From assembly GCF_019449275.2 (NCBI RefSeq), contig NZ_JAHZQZ020000012.1:248001-312000 (forward strand): DNA of 64,000 nt, in the 5' to 3' direction. The notes under the pieces were generated by a model. It saw only the letters and a program-made list of their open reading frames with translations, was not told the DNA's origin and did no database searches. Shown here in pieces: positions 33,755 through 43,141 of the stretch; positions within the stretch are counted from its first letter, which is position 1, and each line of letters opens with the position of its first letter. The position numbers and the translations under genes are program-made. The stretch is from Microbacterium sp. HD4P20 (GTDB lineage Bacteria; Actinomycetota; Actinomycetes; Actinomycetales; Microbacteriaceae).

Positions 33755-35065
33755 ATGGCACGAATCACCCGCAAGAGCAGCCGGCGCGCACTGACCGCCG
33801 TCGGCGCCCTCACGATCGGCGCACTGGCGCTGTCGGCGTGCGCCGCCGGCGGAGGCGAAGAGGCCGACGACAACACCCTGACGCTCTGGCACTTCGAGGG
33901 CGAGAACAGCGCGATGGGCATCGCGTGGGAGGAGGCGATCAAGGTCTTCGAAGAGGAGACCGGCGCCACCGTCGAGTTCGAGGCGAAGAGCTTCGAGCAG
34001 ATCCGCTCCACCTCGAGCCAGGTGCTCAACTCCGATGAGGCCCCCGACATCATGGAGTACAACAAGGGCAACGCGACCGCGGGCCTCCTGGCGAGCCAGG
34101 GTCTGCTGGCCGACATCAGCGACGCCGTCGAAGAGTACGGCTGGGCCGACCAGCTCGCCCCGGCGCTGCAGACCACCGCGCGCTACGACGACGAGGGCGT
34201 CATGGGCTCCGGCCCCTGGTACGGCATCCCGAACTACGGCGAGTTCGTCACGGTGTACTACAACAAGGATGCCTTCGCCGCGGCCGGGCTCGAGATCCCG
34301 ACGACGTACGACGAGTTCACCGCTGTGCTCGACGCGTTCGTGGCCCAGGGCATCACGCCGCTCGCCGAGTCCGGTCTGGAGTACCCGCTCGGACAGCTCT
34401 GGTACCAGCTGGCGCTGAGCCAGGCCGACCGCCAGTTCGTCAACGACTACCAGCTCTACGAGAACCCCGTGGACTGGCAGGGCGACGAGATCACGTACGC
34501 CACCGAGACCCTCCTCGAGTACGTCGACAAGGGCTACATCTCGCCCGACGTGACGGGCCTGAAGGCCGAGGATGCCGGCGTCTCGTTCATCAACGGCAAC
34601 TCCCCGATCTTCGTGTCGGGCAGTTGGTGGTACGGCCGCTTCGTCGACGAGATCGACGGCTTCGACTGGGGGCTGTTCCCCTTCCCCGACAGCGAGCTGA
34701 GCCTCGGCTCGTCGGGCAACCTGTGGGTCGTTCCCGAGCGCTCGGGAAGCAAGGACCTCGCGTACGAGTTCATCGACATCACGATGCGTCCCGAGATCCA
34801 GGCCCTCATCGGCAACAACGGCGGTCTCCCCGTCGCCGCGGATGAGGCCGACATCACCGATGAGAAGAGCCTCGAGCTGATCCAGGCGTTCAACGCCGTG
34901 AACGAGAACGACGGACTGTCGTTCTACCCCGACTGGCCCACGCCCACCTTCTACGACGCGCTGGTGGCCGAGCTGCAAGAGCTGGTGAACGGCACCAAGA
35001 CGCCGGCCGAGGTGCAGCAGTCGCTCGGCGACGAGTACGAGTCCTACGCGGCGGACTTCCGCTGA
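33755..35065 (+). CDS. ABC transporter solute-binding lipoprotein (family 1, sugar)
   Basis: A 436-residue binding lipoprotein. A basic start is followed by a hydrophobic segment and the lipobox LSAC with Cys29, then an acidic linker EEADDN. The mature part opens TLTLWHFEGENSAMGIAWEEAIKVFEEETG (core LTLWHFEGENSAMG), a family-1 sugar-binding fold, with APDIMEYNKGNATAGLLASQG in the hinge (core APDIMEYNKGN). ATG at 33755 is chosen because AAGGAG stands eight bases upstream. It heads an operon with two permeases, GH31 and GH1. A xylo-gluco-oligosaccharide substrate is inferred from those enzymes. Confidence 0.9.
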   Translation: MARITRKSSRRALTAVGALTIGALALSACAAGGGEEADDNTLTLWHFEGENSAMGIAWEEAIKVFEEETGATVEFEAKSFEQIRSTSSQVLNSDEAPDIMEYNKGNATAGLLASQGLLADISDAVEEYGWADQLAPALQTTARYDDEGVMGSGPWYGIPNYGEFVTVYYNKDAFAAAGLEIPTTYDEFTAVLDAFVAQGITPLAESGLEYPLGQLWYQLALSQADRQFVNDYQLYENPVDWQGDEITYATETLLEYVDKGYISPDVTGLKAEDAGVSFINGNSPIFVSGSWWYGRFVDEIDGFDWGLFPFPDSELSLGSSGNLWVVPERSGSKDLAYEFIDITMRPEIQALIGNNGGLPVAADEADITDEKSLELIQAFNAVNENDGLSFYPDWPTPTFYDALVAELQELVNGTKTPAEVQQSLGDEYESYAADFR

Positions 35066-35070
35066 TCACC

Positions 35071-35097
35071 TGCCCGGGCGGCCGCGCCGCCCGGGCA
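35071..35097 (+). terminator. Intra-operon hairpin 1 after the binding-protein gene
   Basis: TGCCCGGGCGGC and GCCGCCCGGGCA form a perfect 12-bp stem with a 3-base loop, six bases after the stop codon. It probably acts as an attenuator or 3'-end stabiliser rather than a full stop, because the operon continues. Confidence 0.65.
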
Positions 35098-35136
35098 CCC
35101 CGCCGGCTCGTCTCGTGGACAAGTCGAGTCGGCAGC

Positions 35137-35169
35137 GGGATGCCGCGGCACGCGGTGCCGCGGCATCCC
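35137..35169 (+). terminator. Intra-operon hairpin 2 before the permease gene
   Basis: GGGATGCCGCGGCA and TGCCGCGGCATCCC form a perfect 14-bp stem with a 5-base loop, 25 bases before the permease start. With hairpin 1 it would lower permease expression relative to the binding protein. Confidence 0.65.
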
Positions 35170-35194
35170 ACCCCATTCGAACCTGGAGAAGGAC

Positions 35195-36178
35195 ATGACC
35201 GCCGTCCCCTTCGTGCGCCCCGAGAAAGCCACGCGCACCAAGCTTCCTCCCGAGGAGCCGTTGATCCCGCAGCGCGGGCGCGGCGGCTCGGGCGCCTACT
35301 GGCTCTACCTGCTGCCGGGATTCGTGCTGCTCACGGTGATCGTGCTCATCCCGCTGGGCTGGAACATCTTTCTGAGCTTCACCGAATGGCGCGGCATCAG
35401 GCCTCCGGAGTTCATCGGCCTCGAGAACTGGATCGAGCTGATGGGCGACGCCAAGTTCTGGACGTCGTTCGGCAACAGCATCTGGATGATCGTCGCGATG
35501 GTGATCTTCCCGACGGTCATCGGCCTCATTCTTGCCGCGCTGCTGTTCGATCTGGTCGGCCGCAAGTTCGGCGGCAGGCTCGCGAGCTTCCTCCGCGCCA
35601 CGTACTACCTGCCGCAGATCCTGCCCGCCGCGATCGCGGGCATCGTGATCGGCTGGATCCTGCGTCCTCAAGACGGCGCGCTCAACACCATCCTGGAGAA
35701 CATCGGCCTCGGCGCCCTCACCCGCAACTGGCTCGGCAGTCCCGACACCGCCCTGGCCAGCCTCATGGTGGTGCTGGTCTGGATCCAGATCGGCTACCCG
35801 ATCGTCGTCTTCATGGCGGCGCTGCAGCGGGTGGATCCTGAGCTGTACGAGGCGGCCGAGCTCGACGGCGCGAACTGGTTCCAGCGGTTCCGGGCGATCA
35901 CCGTCAGCATCATCCGACCCGAGATCTACGTCGTGACGCTCACCTGCACCATCGCCGCGCTCAAGGTGTTCGGCCCGGTCTACGTCCTGACGCGGGGCGG
36001 CCCGGGCGACGCCACGAACGTGCCCGCGTACTACGCGTACACCGAGTTCTTCCAGTCGCAGCAGGTCGGGTACGGCGCGACCATCGCGACGGCCCTGACG
36101 ATCGTGATCGCGATCGTGTCGGTGCTCTTCATCCGCGCGCAGAACGCCGCGGAGCGCAAGGAAAGGGCGGGACTGTGA
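35195..36178 (+). CDS. ABC sugar transporter permease (MalF type)
   Basis: A 327-residue permease with six predicted helices; the first is about residues 33-56 (WLYLLPGFVLLTVIVLIPLG). The EAA loop is EAAELDGANWFQRFRAITVS near residue 223. VFGPVYVLTRGGPG is the strongly conserved segment of this family. It is second in the importer-2 operon after a 129-base gap filled by two hairpins, and overlaps the next permease by one base. It forms the membrane channel with that partner; the ATPase is not encoded here. Confidence 0.92.
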   Translation: MTAVPFVRPEKATRTKLPPEEPLIPQRGRGGSGAYWLYLLPGFVLLTVIVLIPLGWNIFLSFTEWRGIRPPEFIGLENWIELMGDAKFWTSFGNSIWMIVAMVIFPTVIGLILAALLFDLVGRKFGGRLASFLRATYYLPQILPAAIAGIVIGWILRPQDGALNTILENIGLGALTRNWLGSPDTALASLMVVLVWIQIGYPIVVFMAALQRVDPELYEAAELDGANWFQRFRAITVSIIRPEIYVVTLTCTIAALKVFGPVYVLTRGGPGDATNVPAYYAYTEFFQSQQVGYGATIATALTIVIAIVSVLFIRAQNAAERKERAGL

Positions 36179-37083
36179 TGGCCGCCACGATGACTCTCAC
36201 CACCGCCGACAAAGCGGGCGCAGGGCCCGGGCGCGCGCGGCGCGGCCGCGGCGGCATGTACAAGAAGAAGGGCGTCGACTGGCTGATGCTGGCGTTCGCC
36301 GTCGCCGCCGCGATCCTGATCATCGCGCCGTTCTATCTGATCCTCGTCAACTCGTTCAAGTCGCCGGCGGACTACTCCAACAGCGGTCCGCTGTCGCTGC
36401 CCACCGAGTTCTACGTCGACGGCATCGCGGCGTTCTGGGAGCGCGTGAACTTTCCCGAGAAGGTGTGGAACTCGTTCTTCATCTCGGGCGCCGTCGCGGT
36501 GCTCGCCGTCCTCATCTCGGTGCTGAACGCATTCGCCATCGGCATCGGGCGCGTGCGCGGGCGCTCGTGGGTCGTGCTGCTGTTCCTGCTGGCCAACCTG
36601 CTGCCGCAGGAGGCGCTGCTGTACCCGCTGTACTACATGTTCAAAGCGGTCGGGCTGTACAACAACGTGTGGTCGGTGATCATCATCTTCACGGTGATCC
36701 AGGCCGCGTTCGGCACCTACCTCCTCGCGTCGGTGTACGGCACCTTCCCCAAGGAGGTCCTCGAGGCCGCGTCGATCGACGGGGCCGGCCGCTGGCAGAT
36801 CCTGTGGCGCGTCATCTTCCCGATCTCGCGTCCGACGCTCTCGGTGCTGCTGATCTTCTTCTTCATCTGGACGTGGAACGAGTTCCTCATTCCGTTGACG
36901 TTCCTGGTCTCCAACGCCAACCAGACGGTCCCGGTCGCGATCAGCGTGCTGCAGGGCGACCGCCTGATGGACGTCACCACCACGAGCGCGTCGGCCCTGC
37001 TCGGCCTCATTCCCACGCTCATCTTCTTCCTCATCTTCCAGCGCACGCTGACGCGTGGCATCACGGCAGGAGCAGTCAAGTAA
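36178..37083 (+). CDS. ABC sugar transporter permease (MalG type)
   Basis: A 301-residue permease. After a basic N-terminus (RARRGRGGMYKKKG) come six predicted helices. The EAA loop is LEAASIDGAGRWQILWRVIFP near residue 200 (core EAASIDGAG). WTWNEFLIPLTF and FQRTLTRGITAGAVK are typical of CUT1 MalG partners. The ATG shares one base with the previous stop, and its TAA stop shares one base with the GH31 start, so import and cleavage are tightly coupled. Confidence 0.92.
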   Translation: MAATMTLTTADKAGAGPGRARRGRGGMYKKKGVDWLMLAFAVAAAILIIAPFYLILVNSFKSPADYSNSGPLSLPTEFYVDGIAAFWERVNFPEKVWNSFFISGAVAVLAVLISVLNAFAIGIGRVRGRSWVVLLFLLANLLPQEALLYPLYYMFKAVGLYNNVWSVIIIFTVIQAAFGTYLLASVYGTFPKEVLEAASIDGAGRWQILWRVIFPISRPTLSVLLIFFFIWTWNEFLIPLTFLVSNANQTVPVAISVLQGDRLMDVTTTSASALLGLIPTLIFFLIFQRTLTRGITAGAVK

Positions 37084-39329
37084 TGAAGTTCACCGACGGG
37101 TTCTGGCAGCTTCGACCGGGCGTCACAGCCCTGTACGCCCAGGAGGCGTACGACATCTGGCAGACCGACACCGCGGCCGACGGGCAGGCGCTGGTCGTCA
37201 CCGCGCCCACCGGTGTGATCGCCAAGCGCGGCGACACCCTCAACCGCGCCGTGCTCACCGTGACGCTGTCTTCGCCGCTGGAGGGCGTGGTGCGGGTGCG
37301 CATCGCCCACCACGAGGGCGGAGCCTGGCACGGCGGCTTCGAGCTGACCGGCGCCCTTCACGACGATCGCCCTGGAGCGGGCGTGGGGACCGCCACCGCC
37401 GACGGCGGGGTGCTCACCACGGGTGCCCTGACCGCACGGGTGACCCCTGGCGCGCCGTGGAATCTGTCGTTCGAGGTCGACGGGCGGCGTGTGACCGGCA
37501 GTGGTCACAAGTCGGCCGGATACATCCGGCTCGCCGCCGACGCGCAGGTCGACCCGGGCGTCGTGCGCAACGCGCGCGCGGGCGTCGAGGTGCCGCAGCC
37601 CGACACGTTCGTGCACGAGCAGCTCGATCTCGGCGTCGGGGAGCTGATCTACGGACTCGGCGAGCGGTTCGGGCCGCTCGTGAAGAACGGCCAGACGGTC
37701 GACGTGTGGAACGCCGACGGCGGCACGTCGAGCGAGCAGGCGTACAAGAACGTGCCCTTCTACGTCTCGAACCGGGGCTACGGCGTGCTCGTCAACGACC
37801 CGGGTCACGTCTCGTACGAGATCGGCTCCGAGGCTGTCGAGCGCGTGCAGTTCTCGGTGCCGGGCGAGGTGCTGGAGTACTTCGTGATCGCCGGGCCGAC
37901 CCCGAAGGATGTGCTCTCGCGGTACACGGCGCTCACGGGGCGCCCTCCGGTGGTGCCGGCATGGTCGTACGGGCTGTGGCTTTCGACGAGCTTCACCACC
38001 GACTACGACGAGGCGACGGTGACGTCGTTCATCGACGAGATGGCGGCGCGCGAGCTGCCGGTGTCGGTCTTCCACTTCGACTGCTTCTGGATGCGCGAGT
38101 TCAACTGGTGCGACTTCGAGTGGGACCCGCGTACCTTCCCCGACCCCGAGGGCATGCTGGCCCGTCTGCACGAGAAGGACCTGCGGGTCTGCGTGTGGAT
38201 CAATCCGTATATCGGCCAGCGCTCGCCGCTGTTCGCCGAGGCTGCTGCGCAGGGGTACCTCGTGACGCGACCCGACGGGTCGGTGTGGCAGTGGGACCTG
38301 TGGCAGGCGGGCATGGGCCTGGTCGACTTCACCAACCCGGATGCGACCGCGTGGTACCAGGGCCACCTTCGTCGCCTGATCGACCAGGGCGTCGACTGCT
38401 TCAAGACCGACTTCGGCGAGCGCATCCCGCTCGAGGTGGATTACTTCGACGGCTCCGACCCGTCGCGCATGCACAACCTCTATACGCACCTCTACAACCA
38501 GGCGGTGTACGACGTCCTCGTCGAGGCGCGCGGTGAAGGCGAGGCCGTGCTGTTCGCACGCTCGGCGACCGCCGGCGGGCAGTCGATGCCGGTCCACTGG
38601 GGTGGCGACTCGACCTCGACCTTCCCGTCGATGGCTGAGACGCTGCGCGGCGGGCTGTCGCTCGCGATGAGCGGGTTCGCGTTCTGGAGTCACGACATCG
38701 GCGGTTTCGAGGGAACTCCGGATGCCGCCGTCTTCAAGCGCTGGACCGCGTTCGGCCTGCTCGGCAGCCACTCCCGCTTCCACGGCTCGGGCTCGTACCG
38801 GGTGCCGTGGGCGTTCGACGACGAAGCCGTCGAGGTGACGCGCGTGTTCGCGCAGCTGAAGATGCGGCTGATGCCGTACCTGAATCAGGTGGGTATCGAC
38901 GCGGCGCGCACGGGCGTTCCGGTGATGCGGCCGATGCAGCTCGAGTTCCCCGACGACCCCGCGACGGCATATCTCGACCGCCAGTACATGCTCGGCGGCG
39001 ACATCCTCGTGGCACCGGTGTTCACCGAATCAGGTGAGGTGGAGTTCTACCTGCCCGAGGGCACGTGGACGAGCCTCCTCACGGGCGAGAGACTCGAGGG
39101 CGGTCGGTGGGTGCGTGAGACCCACGGGTTCCTGAGCCTGCCGCTGTACGTCCGGCCAGGCGCGGTGCTGCCATGGGGGGCGCGCACCGACCGGCCGGAC
39201 TACGACTACCTCGATGGCCTCGCCCTGCGGGTCTTCCCGGGGGGAACGGGCACGGCCCAGGTGACGGTCACCACCCCCGACGGGCGCTCGCAGACGTTCG
39301 CGGTGGATCGTGCGGAGGTGACAGAGTGA
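37083..39329 (+). CDS. yicI: GH31 alpha-xylosidase (YicI type)
   Basis: A 748-residue family-31 enzyme that closely follows E. coli YicI. The catalytic core includes [20 protein letters not shown] (core [13 protein letters not shown]) and [15 protein letters not shown] [21 protein letters not shown], the nucleophile Asp443 in KTDFGERIP and the acid/base Asp509 in HWGGDST, then [14 protein letters not shown]. YicI-type enzymes remove alpha-1,6-xylose from isoprimeverose and xyloglucan oligosaccharides. There is no signal peptide. Start and stop overlap the neighbours by one and four bases, so it is in the middle of the importer-2 operon. This gene is the strongest evidence that the locus handles xyloglucan fragments. 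Confidence 0.93.
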   Translation: MKFTDGFWQLRPGVTALYAQEAYDIWQTDTAADGQALVVTAPTGVIAKRGDTLNRAVLTVTLSSPLEGVVRVRIAHHEGGAWHGGFELTGALHDDRPGAGVGTATADGGVLTTGALTARVTPGAPWNLSFEVDGRRVTGSGHKSAGYIRLAADAQVDPGVVRNARAGVEVPQPDTFVHEQLDLGVGELIYGLGERFGPLVKNGQTVDVWNADGGTSSEQAYKNVPFYVSNRGYGVLVNDPGHVSYEIGSEAVERVQFSVPGEVLEYFVIAGPTPKDVLSRYTALTGRPPVVPAWSYGLWLSTSFTTDYDEATVTSFIDEMAARELPVSVFHFDCFWMREFNWCDFEWDPRTFPDPEGMLARLHEKDLRVCVWINPYIGQRSPLFAEAAAQGYLVTRPDGSVWQWDLWQAGMGLVDFTNPDATAWYQGHLRRLIDQGVDCFKTDFGERIPLEVDYFDGSDPSRMHNLYTHLYNQAVYDVLVEARGEGEAVLFARSATAGGQSMPVHWGGDSTSTFPSMAETLRGGLSLAMSGFAFWSHDIGGFEGTPDAAVFKRWTAFGLLGSHSRFHGSGSYRVPWAFDDEAVEVTRVFAQLKMRLMPYLNQVGIDAARTGVPVMRPMQLEFPDDPATAYLDRQYMLGGDILVAPVFTESGEVEFYLPEGTWTSLLTGERLEGGRWVRETHGFLSLPLYVRPGAVLPWGARTDRPDYDYLDGLALRVFPGGTGTAQVTVTTPDGRSQTFAVDRAEVTE

Positions 39330-40795
39330 GTGCCGTGACCTCGACGCCCGATGCCCCGGGTTCGCTCGTTCAGGGCAGCCCCGACTACCGAGACTCGGGG
39401 CTCGTCTTTCCGCCGGGGTTCACCTTCGGCTCGGCCACCGCGTCGTACCAGGTCGAGGGCGCGGCCGCCGAGGACGGCCGTCTTCCTTCCATCTGGGACA
39501 CCTTCAGCAAGACTCCCGGCAAGGTCTGGAACGGCGACACGGGTGACGTCGCATGCGACCACTACCACCGGTGGGAGGGCGACCTCGACCTCATGAAGGA
39601 GCTCGGGCTCGGCGCCTATCGCTTCTCGATCGCGTGGCCACGCATCGTCCCGAATGGGACCGGAGAGGTGAACCAGGCGGGCATCGACTTCTACTCACGG
39701 CTGGTCGACGGCCTGCTCGCGCGCGGCATCCGTCCCGTCGCGACGCTCTACCACTGGGATCTGCCGCAGCCGCTGGAGGATGCCGGTGGCTGGGAGTCAC
39801 GCGCCACCGCTGACGCCTTCGAGCGCTACGCCGAGATCATGGGCACGGCGCTCGGCGACCGCGTGCACACGTGGACCACGCTGAACGAGCCGTGGTGCTC
39901 GGCGTACCTCGGCTACGGCCAGGGCGGCCACGCGCCGGGGCGTCATGAGCCGGCGGCCGCGCTCGCCGCGGTGCACCACCTCAACCTCGCGCACGGCCGC
40001 GCGGTTGAGGCCCTGCGCGCGAGCTCGACCGGCGACCCGGACTACTCCATCACGCTCAACTTCCATGTGCTCCGGGGTCTCGGCGATGGAGCGGCCGAGG
40101 CGGTGCGCCGCGCGGATGCCCTCGCCAACCGCGCGTTCACCCACCCGCTGCTGAAGGGCGAGTACCCCGCGGATCTGCTCGAAGACACGGCATCCGTCAC
40201 CGACTGGTCCTTCGTGCATGACGGCGACCTTGCGGTCATCAATCAGCCGATCGACGTGCTGGGGGTCAATTACTACTCGACGGCGACCGTGCAGCTGTGG
40301 GACGGCGTCTCGCCGAAGCAGATGAACGACGGGCACAAGGGCGCCCCCGGGGGGACCGCCTGGCCCGGCAGCGACCACGTGCTCGAGTTCGTCGAGCAGC
40401 CGGGGCCGTACACCGCGATGGGGTGGAACATCGCGCCCGAAGGTCTCGAGGAGCTGCTGATCTCGCTGCGAGACCAGTTCCCCGGCCAGCCCCTCATGGT
40501 CACCGAGAACGGGGCGGCGTTCGACGACGTCGTCGCCGAGGACGGCTCGGTGCCCGACCCGCAGCGCCTCGACTATCTGCGCCGGCACTTCACCGCGGCC
40601 CACCGGGCGATCCAGCGCGGAGTCGACCTGCGCGGCTACTTCGTGTGGTCGCTGCTGGACAACTTCGAGTGGGGCTACGGGTACGCGAAGCGGTTCGGCA
40701 TCGTCCGCGTCGACTTCGACACCCTCGAGCGCACCGTCAAAGACAGCGGGCACTGGTATTCCGAGCTGGCGAAGACGGGCGTGCTGCCGGACTGA
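39326..40795 (+). CDS. GH1 family beta-glucosidase
   Basis: A 489-residue glycoside hydrolase family 1 enzyme. It has [19 protein letters not shown] (core [13 protein letters not shown]), [11 protein letters not shown], the acid/base Glu188 in TLNEPWC and the nucleophile Glu394 in VTENGAAF, with the aglycone-side [13 protein letters not shown] near the end. It hydrolyses beta-glucosides, and in context the cello-type backbone left after alpha-xylosidase. GTG at 39326 overlaps the GH31 stop and has GGAGG seven bases upstream. It is the last gene of the importer-2 operon. Confidence 0.93.
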   Translation: MSAVTSTPDAPGSLVQGSPDYRDSGLVFPPGFTFGSATASYQVEGAAAEDGRLPSIWDTFSKTPGKVWNGDTGDVACDHYHRWEGDLDLMKELGLGAYRFSIAWPRIVPNGTGEVNQAGIDFYSRLVDGLLARGIRPVATLYHWDLPQPLEDAGGWESRATADAFERYAEIMGTALGDRVHTWTTLNEPWCSAYLGYGQGGHAPGRHEPAAALAAVHHLNLAHGRAVEALRASSTGDPDYSITLNFHVLRGLGDGAAEAVRRADALANRAFTHPLLKGEYPADLLEDTASVTDWSFVHDGDLAVINQPIDVLGVNYYSTATVQLWDGVSPKQMNDGHKGAPGGTAWPGSDHVLEFVEQPGPYTAMGWNIAPEGLEELLISLRDQFPGQPLMVTENGAAFDDVVAEDGSVPDPQRLDYLRRHFTAAHRAIQRGVDLRGYFVWSLLDNFEWGYGYAKRFGIVRVDFDTLERTVKDSGHWYSELAKTGVLPD

Positions 40796-40803
40796 GCACT
40801 CGC

Positions 40804-40853
40804 CGCGGCGACGCCCTGGGAGTCCGCCGGGATCTCCCCGGGTGATCGCCGCG
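40804..40853 (+). terminator. Possible terminator after the GH1 gene
   Basis: CGCGGCGA (40804-40811) pairs with TCGCCGCG (40846-40853), and the loop itself holds CCGGG/CCCGG-type pairing. The fold is directly after the operon end but has a large loop. Confidence 0.4.
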
Positions 40854-40904
40854 ACATCCCGCCCGCTTCGTCCCGATGTGGGAGGGCAGGCGTAGCCTGT
40901 CGGC

Positions 40905-41201
40905 GTGGCTGAGATGCATTTCACGAAAGAAGCGGATGCCTCGCGCTACACGCTGCATCGCGGTGACGAGCTGGTGAGCGTGCTGGACTACCGCGACGAC
41001 GGCCGTACGGTCGCCATGACACGGGCCTACACGATCCCGACGTTCCGCGGTCACGGGTACGCGGGTCAGGTGGTGGATCGGGCGGTGGCCGAGCTCGAGC
41101 GCAGCGGCGACCGCACGGTGATCCCGGTGTGCTGGTACGTGGCGGACTGGTTCGACGAGAATCCCGACCGGCGCGGCATCCTGGCACACCGCCCCGCTTA
41201 G
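40905..41201 (+). CDS. GNAT-like N-acetyltransferase (YjdJ/Gtn type)
   Basis: A 98-residue short GNAT-fold protein of the YjdJ group. TLHRGDELVSVLDYR, the MTRAYTIPTFRGHGYAGQVVDRAVAELE segment (core RGHGYAGQVV) with the acetyl-CoA loop, and PVCWYVADWFDENP are typical. Such proteins bind acetyl-CoA, and their acceptors are unknown. The start is GTG at 40905; ATG nine bases later is possible. The end overlaps the convergent serine-hydrolase stop by four bases. Confidence 0.8.
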   Translation: MAEMHFTKEADASRYTLHRGDELVSVLDYRDDGRTVAMTRAYTIPTFRGHGYAGQVVDRAVAELERSGDRTVIPVCWYVADWFDENPDRRGILAHRPA

Positions 41202-42325
41202 CCGGGCAGCTCCTGCAGGTCCGAGAGCAGGCCGAAGACCCGCTCGTCCATCTCGACCTGCGTCATGACGATGCAGATGGTCCCGTCCGGGTCGACGAAG
41301 TAGTCGGTGCCGAAGCCGCCCGACCATCCGAAGCGCCCGCGCCGTGGGCCCTCGGTCCTCACGGCCGCGCCGAATCCCCAGCCCATGCCGTTCCAGAACC
41401 CCGGGAAGAAGCTGTCGGGCGTCTTGACGGCCGCGTCGACCTGATCCGTCCGCAGCTGCTCCGCGAGATCAGCGCCGACCAGACGGCCGTCCAACAGTGC
41501 GCGCAGGAACGCGTGGTAGTCGCGGACCGTCGAGACGAGCTCGGAATGGCTCTCGTCGAACGGGGCGGGTCCGGTGTGGAACCCGCCGCCGGCCGGTTCC
41601 ACCTCGACGAGGCCGGACTCACCACGACGATAGGCGGGTAGCAGGCGGTGCGCCTGATCGGCAGGCACCCGGAATCCGGTGTCGGGCATTCCCACGGGCT
41701 CGAAGATCGATGCCCTGAGCAGGTCGGGCGTCGGCATCCCGGCGAGGCGGCCCAGGAGGATGCCGAGCAGGCCGAACGAGAGATGGTACCGCCATCCCCG
41801 GCCCGGCTGATGAGCGAGGGGCAGGGCGGCGAGGGCGTCGAGCCACTCCTGCGCGGCGCGATCCGCTGACTCATTCGTGGGCTGCAGGCCGGCCGCGGCC
41901 ATCGCGCGCTGCAACGGCGTGTCGGCGGGGATCACGCCGTACCCGGACTGGTTCGTCAGCAGATCCCGCAGGGTGATCGCCTTCGCGGCGGGCACCGTGT
42001 CATCGAGGTCGGATTCGGGGTGCCGCAGCACGCGACGCGCCGCGAGCTCGGGCAGCCAGGGCTCGAGGGAGTCGTCGAGTCCGACCTCGCCCTTCTCGAC
42101 GAGCTGCAGAGCCGCGACAGCAGTGATCGTCTTCGTCATGGACTGGATGCGGAAGATCGCATCGGGGCGCAGTGCCGGCTGATCAGGGCCGGCGGCGCCC
42201 ACGACGATCGTGTCGAGGTCGGCGCCGACGGTCGCGACGGCACCCGGCATCGTGCCGGCGTCGACGTGGCGGGCGAGCAGGCGGCGAAGATCCTCGGTCG
42301 AGGTGGGGGTGTGAGGGGTGGACAC
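41198..42325 (-). CDS. Serine hydrolase (beta-lactamase/class C penicillin-binding fold)
   Basis: A 375-residue beta-lactamase-fold protein with the SxxK motif S62-M-T-K65 in FRIQSMTKTITA and a YHLS segment (GWRYHLSFGLLG) in the place of the YxN motif. LTNQSGYG, PVGMPDTGF and WSGGFGTDYFVDP are family features. There is no signal peptide, so it is more likely an esterase or amidase of small molecules than a cell-wall enzyme. It stands alone and is divergent from the DUF1622 gene over a 62-base gap. Confidence 0.85.
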   Translation of the reverse strand: MSTPHTPTSTEDLRRLLARHVDAGTMPGAVATVGADLDTIVVGAAGPDQPALRPDAIFRIQSMTKTITAVAALQLVEKGEVGLDDSLEPWLPELAARRVLRHPESDLDDTVPAAKAITLRDLLTNQSGYGVIPADTPLQRAMAAAGLQPTNESADRAAQEWLDALAALPLAHQPGRGWRYHLSFGLLGILLGRLAGMPTPDLLRASIFEPVGMPDTGFRVPADQAHRLLPAYRRGESGLVEVEPAGGGFHTGPAPFDESHSELVSTVRDYHAFLRALLDGRLVGADLAEQLRTDQVDAAVKTPDSFFPGFWNGMGWGFGAAVRTEGPRRGRFGWSGGFGTDYFVDPDGTICIVMTQVEMDERVFGLLSDLQELPG

Positions 42326-42387
42326 CAGACCAGCGTGCCATCTTCGAAGACGTGTCGCTCGGACGAGGGCGGCCCTAAGCTGACGAC

Positions 42388-42816
42388 GTGCACATGGAGG
42401 ACGTCTTCACGGCGATCGCAGTCGGCTTCGAGGCGCTCGGCGCCGCCGCGATGATGGCCGGATTCGTCATCGCCCTCGTGCTCGGGGTGCGATCGATCGC
42501 GCGGGGCGAGGGCGGGCGAGCAGCTTTCCTGGTGCTGCGCACGACGCTCGGCTCGGCGATCCTGCTCGGCTTGGAGATCCTCGTCGCCGCCGATCTCATC
42601 CGCACCATCACTTCCAAGCCGTCCCTCGAGGACGCCCTCATCCTCGGTCTCATCGTGCTGATCCGCACGATCTTGTCGATATCGATCCAGATCGAGATCG
42701 AAGGGACCCTGCCGTGGCGGCGTGCGCTGCTGCGCAGCGGCGGCCAGATGATCGGCGACGCAGTCGCTCGCGACCAGGCTGCCGCGACGGCGGCGCGCAC
42801 CGCCGCGACGGAGTGA
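42388..42816 (+). CDS. DUF1622 family membrane protein
   Basis: A 142-residue protein with three predicted membrane segments, about residues 10-31 (AVGFEALGAAAMMAGFVIALVLG), 52-70 (TLGSAILLGLEILVAADLI) and 82-98 (ALILGLIVLIRTILSIS). The stretch LRTTLGSAILLGLEILVAADLIRTI (core GLEILVAADLIRT) and LIVLIRTILSISIQIE are the DUF1622 signature. The function is unknown. It begins at GTG 42388, or ATG two codons later. Confidence 0.85.
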   Translation: MHMEDVFTAIAVGFEALGAAAMMAGFVIALVLGVRSIARGEGGRAAFLVLRTTLGSAILLGLEILVAADLIRTITSKPSLEDALILGLIVLIRTILSISIQIEIEGTLPWRRALLRSGGQMIGDAVARDQAAATAARTAATE

Positions 42817-42906
42817 TCGCCACGTCGCAGGACTGATGCGCGTTGTCAAGCCCATGACGTAGGAGGGCGGGACGCGGGACGCTGGTGCAGACGAGAGGAG
42901 CGCGCC

Positions 42907-43131
42907 ATGGAACGCGAGTTGCCCGAAGGAGTCATCAACGCCGATCCGGCCGGTGGCTGGGATGAGGTCGACGACCTGGAGAGCCAGGAACGCAGCGCCG
43001 AAGCATCCGATGCCGATCTGCTGTTGACGGATGCTGCACTGCAGCCCGACGATCCGGTCGAGGGAGAAGCAGCCAGGCGTGGCGCAGACCCGGACCTGGC
43101 CGGCGACGCCGACCGCGGCGAAGAGCCCTGA
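42907..43131 (+). CDS. Small acidic protein, unknown function
   Basis: A 74-residue acidic, probably disordered protein beginning MERELPEGVINADPAGG, with EVDDLESQERSAEASDADLL in the middle. It has no Cys, membrane segment or domain. GAGAGGAGC upstream is a good ribosome site. It is ten bases before another acidic protein and probably co-transcribed with it. Confidence 0.6.
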   Translation: MERELPEGVINADPAGGWDEVDDLESQERSAEASDADLLLTDAALQPDDPVEGEAARRGADPDLAGDADRGEEP

Positions 43132-43141
43132 GAGGAAGAGC

